Shown: positions 63,111 to 64,000 of the stretch, one piece after another
Position numbering within the stretch: the first letter of the stretch is position 1
Layout: each line of letters begins with the position of its first letter
Assembly (NCBI RefSeq): GCF_012070395.1
Contig: NZ_JAAFYS010000001.1
Span: 1,218,001 to 1,282,000 of the forward strand
Length of the DNA stretch: 64,000 bases
Reading direction: 5' to 3'
From: Pseudoroseicyclus tamaricis
GTDB taxonomy: Bacteria > Pseudomonadota > Alphaproteobacteria > Rhodobacterales > Rhodobacteraceae
The notes under the pieces: model-generated
The model's database searches: none
What the model was told of the DNA's origin: nothing
What the model saw: the letters and a program-made list of their open reading frames with translations, nothing else
Made by a program: the position numbers and the translations under genes

Positions 63111-64000
63111 TCAGGCCAGCGCCGCCGCGAAGGCCGAGCGATAGAGGGCGAAGAGCTCCGCCGCCGCCGCCCGCTCGCCGCCCATGACGATGTCGTCGCC
63201 GCCGAAGTGGCCCACGGCCATCAGCGGCACGCCCGCCGCCGCGGCAGCCTCCTGAAGCGCCGCTGCCCCGGCCTCGTCGGCGGCCAGCAGGTAGCGGCCC
63301 TGATCCTCGCCGAAGAGCGCCGCGGTCCCGGCCATGTCGAGCGTCACGCCCGTCTGGCCCGCCTCAGCCAGCTCGAAAGCGGCGAGCGCCAGCCCGCCGT
63401 CCGACAGGTCCGTCGCCGCGCGGATATGGGCGCGGCCGGCCAGAACGAAGTCGCCATGGGCGCGCTCGGCGGCAAGGTCCACCTCCGGCGCCTCGCCATC
63501 CTCGCGGCCGAACATCTCCCACAGCAGCGCCGACTGGCCGAGATGCGCCGGCATGCCGCCGAGGAGGAGGGCGATGTCGCCCGCCTCCGGCCGGCTGCCG
63601 ATAGCGTCCCCGGGGGAGGCGATGAGCCCGACGGCGCCGATGGTCGGCGTCGGCAGGATGCCGGTGCCGTCGGTCTCGTTGTAGAGCGAGACGTTGCCGG
63701 AGACGATGGGCATGTCCAGCGCCTCGCAGGCGGCGCCGATGCCGCGGATGCAGCCGACGAACTGGCCCATGATTCCCGGCTTCTCGGGGTTGCCGAAGTT
63801 GAGGTTGTCCGTCGCCGCCAGCGGCGTCGCCCCCGTGGAGACGAGGTTGCGATAGGCCTCCGCCACCGCCTGCGCGCCACCCCGCTCGGGGTTGGCGCGG
63901 CAATAGCGGGGGGTGACGTCGGAGGTGAAGGCGATGGCCTTGCCCGTCCCGTGCACCCGCACGATCCCGGCGCCGAGCCCCGGCCGCCGCGCCGTATCAC
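63111..64000 (-). CDS. purL: Phosphoribosylformylglycinamidine synthase II, C-terminal part
   Basis: The reading frame is open to the window edge, so only the C-terminal 295 or so residues are seen. They match the end of PurL, the ATP-dependent amidotransferase step of purine synthesis. Conserved segments are [14 protein letters not shown], the [17 protein letters not shown] loop, [13 protein letters not shown] and [19 protein letters not shown]. The 5' end lies outside the window. Confidence 0.95.
   Translation of the reverse strand, partial: DTARRPGLGAGIVRVHGTGKAIAFTSDVTPRYCRANPERGGAQAVAEAYRNLVSTGATPLAATDNLNFGNPEKPGIMGQFVGCIRGIGAACEALDMPIVSGNVSLYNETDGTGILPTPTIGAVGLIASPGDAIGSRPEAGDIALLLGGMPAHLGQSALLWEMFGREDGEAPEVDLAAERAHGDFVLAGRAHIRAATDLSDGGLALAAFELAEAGQTGVTLDMAGTAALFGEDQGRYLLAADEAGAAALQEAAAAAGVPLMAVGHFGGDDIVMGGERAAAAELFALYRSAFAAALA

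Overview
The window looks like ordinary core chromosome from a high-GC alphaproteobacterium of the Rhodobacterales (Rhodobacteraceae/Paracoccaceae). The evidence is very GC-rich coding sequence on both strands, a C4-pathway 5-aminolevulinate synthase (HemA) with an FNR-type box, an alphaproteobacterial LexA box (GTTC-N7-GTTC) ahead of uvrA, a ZauP-ZapA pair, a purL/bolA/grxD neighbourhood and a DUF1127 small protein. I see no phage, plasmid, transposase, CRISPR or secretion locus. About 58 protein genes, three tRNAs and several families of short intergenic repeats can be supported.

Layout. 1-5 kb: an XRE regulator divergent from a fatty acid desaturase, an EamA transporter, tgt, and a membrane-anchored SRPBCC-like protein. 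5-12.8 kb: lon, a 500-base repeat region, a HAD hydrolase, an MFS exporter behind a SoxR-type promoter, and the trehalose operon otsBA. 12.8-17.4 kb: two tRNA-Val genes and one tRNA-Asp interleaved with a transglutaminase-like protein, a histidine phosphatase, an SH3b lipoprotein, a small membrane protein and an M20 dipeptidase. 17.4-21.7 kb: hemA, a RodZ-like HTH membrane protein and ispG. 22-29.3 kb: a DsbA-like oxidoreductase divergent from an aminotransferase, then the cell-wall genes amiC and mrcA, then prfB. 29.4-37.2 kb: a small orphan protein, an amidase, a peroxiredoxin/M23 peptidase/bactofilin group on the minus strand, and a giant AsmA/YhdP-like protein that overlaps queA. 38-43.5 kb: MFS transporter, DUF924 protein, lpdA, and two tandem paralogous lipoproteins. 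43.6-52.5 kb: uvrA, a GIN-domain protein, a YbdK-type ligase, a cupredoxin, a YkgJ protein, mmsA, a CBS protein and coaD. 52.6-64 kb: a DUF1127 protein, marC, gap with a 46-residue membrane protein ahead of it, DUF808 and DoxX, tkt, the zauP-zapA-mliC operon, grxD, bolA, a GNAT enzyme and the truncated purL.

How the genes fit together. Several blocks form functional units: otsB and otsA make trehalose; amiC, mrcA, the M23 peptidase, bactofilin and the RodZ-like protein shape the envelope; zauP and zapA organise the Z-ring and are translationally coupled to a lysozyme-inhibitor-like gene; bolA and grxD form the usual Fe-S/iron-sensing pair; gap and tkt are central carbon enzymes about 2 kb apart; tgt and queA are two queuosine-tRNA enzymes in separate operons.

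The most notable signals are a near-perfect SoxR-type box with the 19-base MerR spacing ahead of an MFS exporter, the tandem barrel-type lipoproteins, a four-copy composite intergenic repeat about 160 bases long, the zauP-zapA-mliC coupling, and two small genes (52 and 46 codons) that length cut-offs would miss. I did not find a clearly new multi-gene system, and I rate the findings accordingly.
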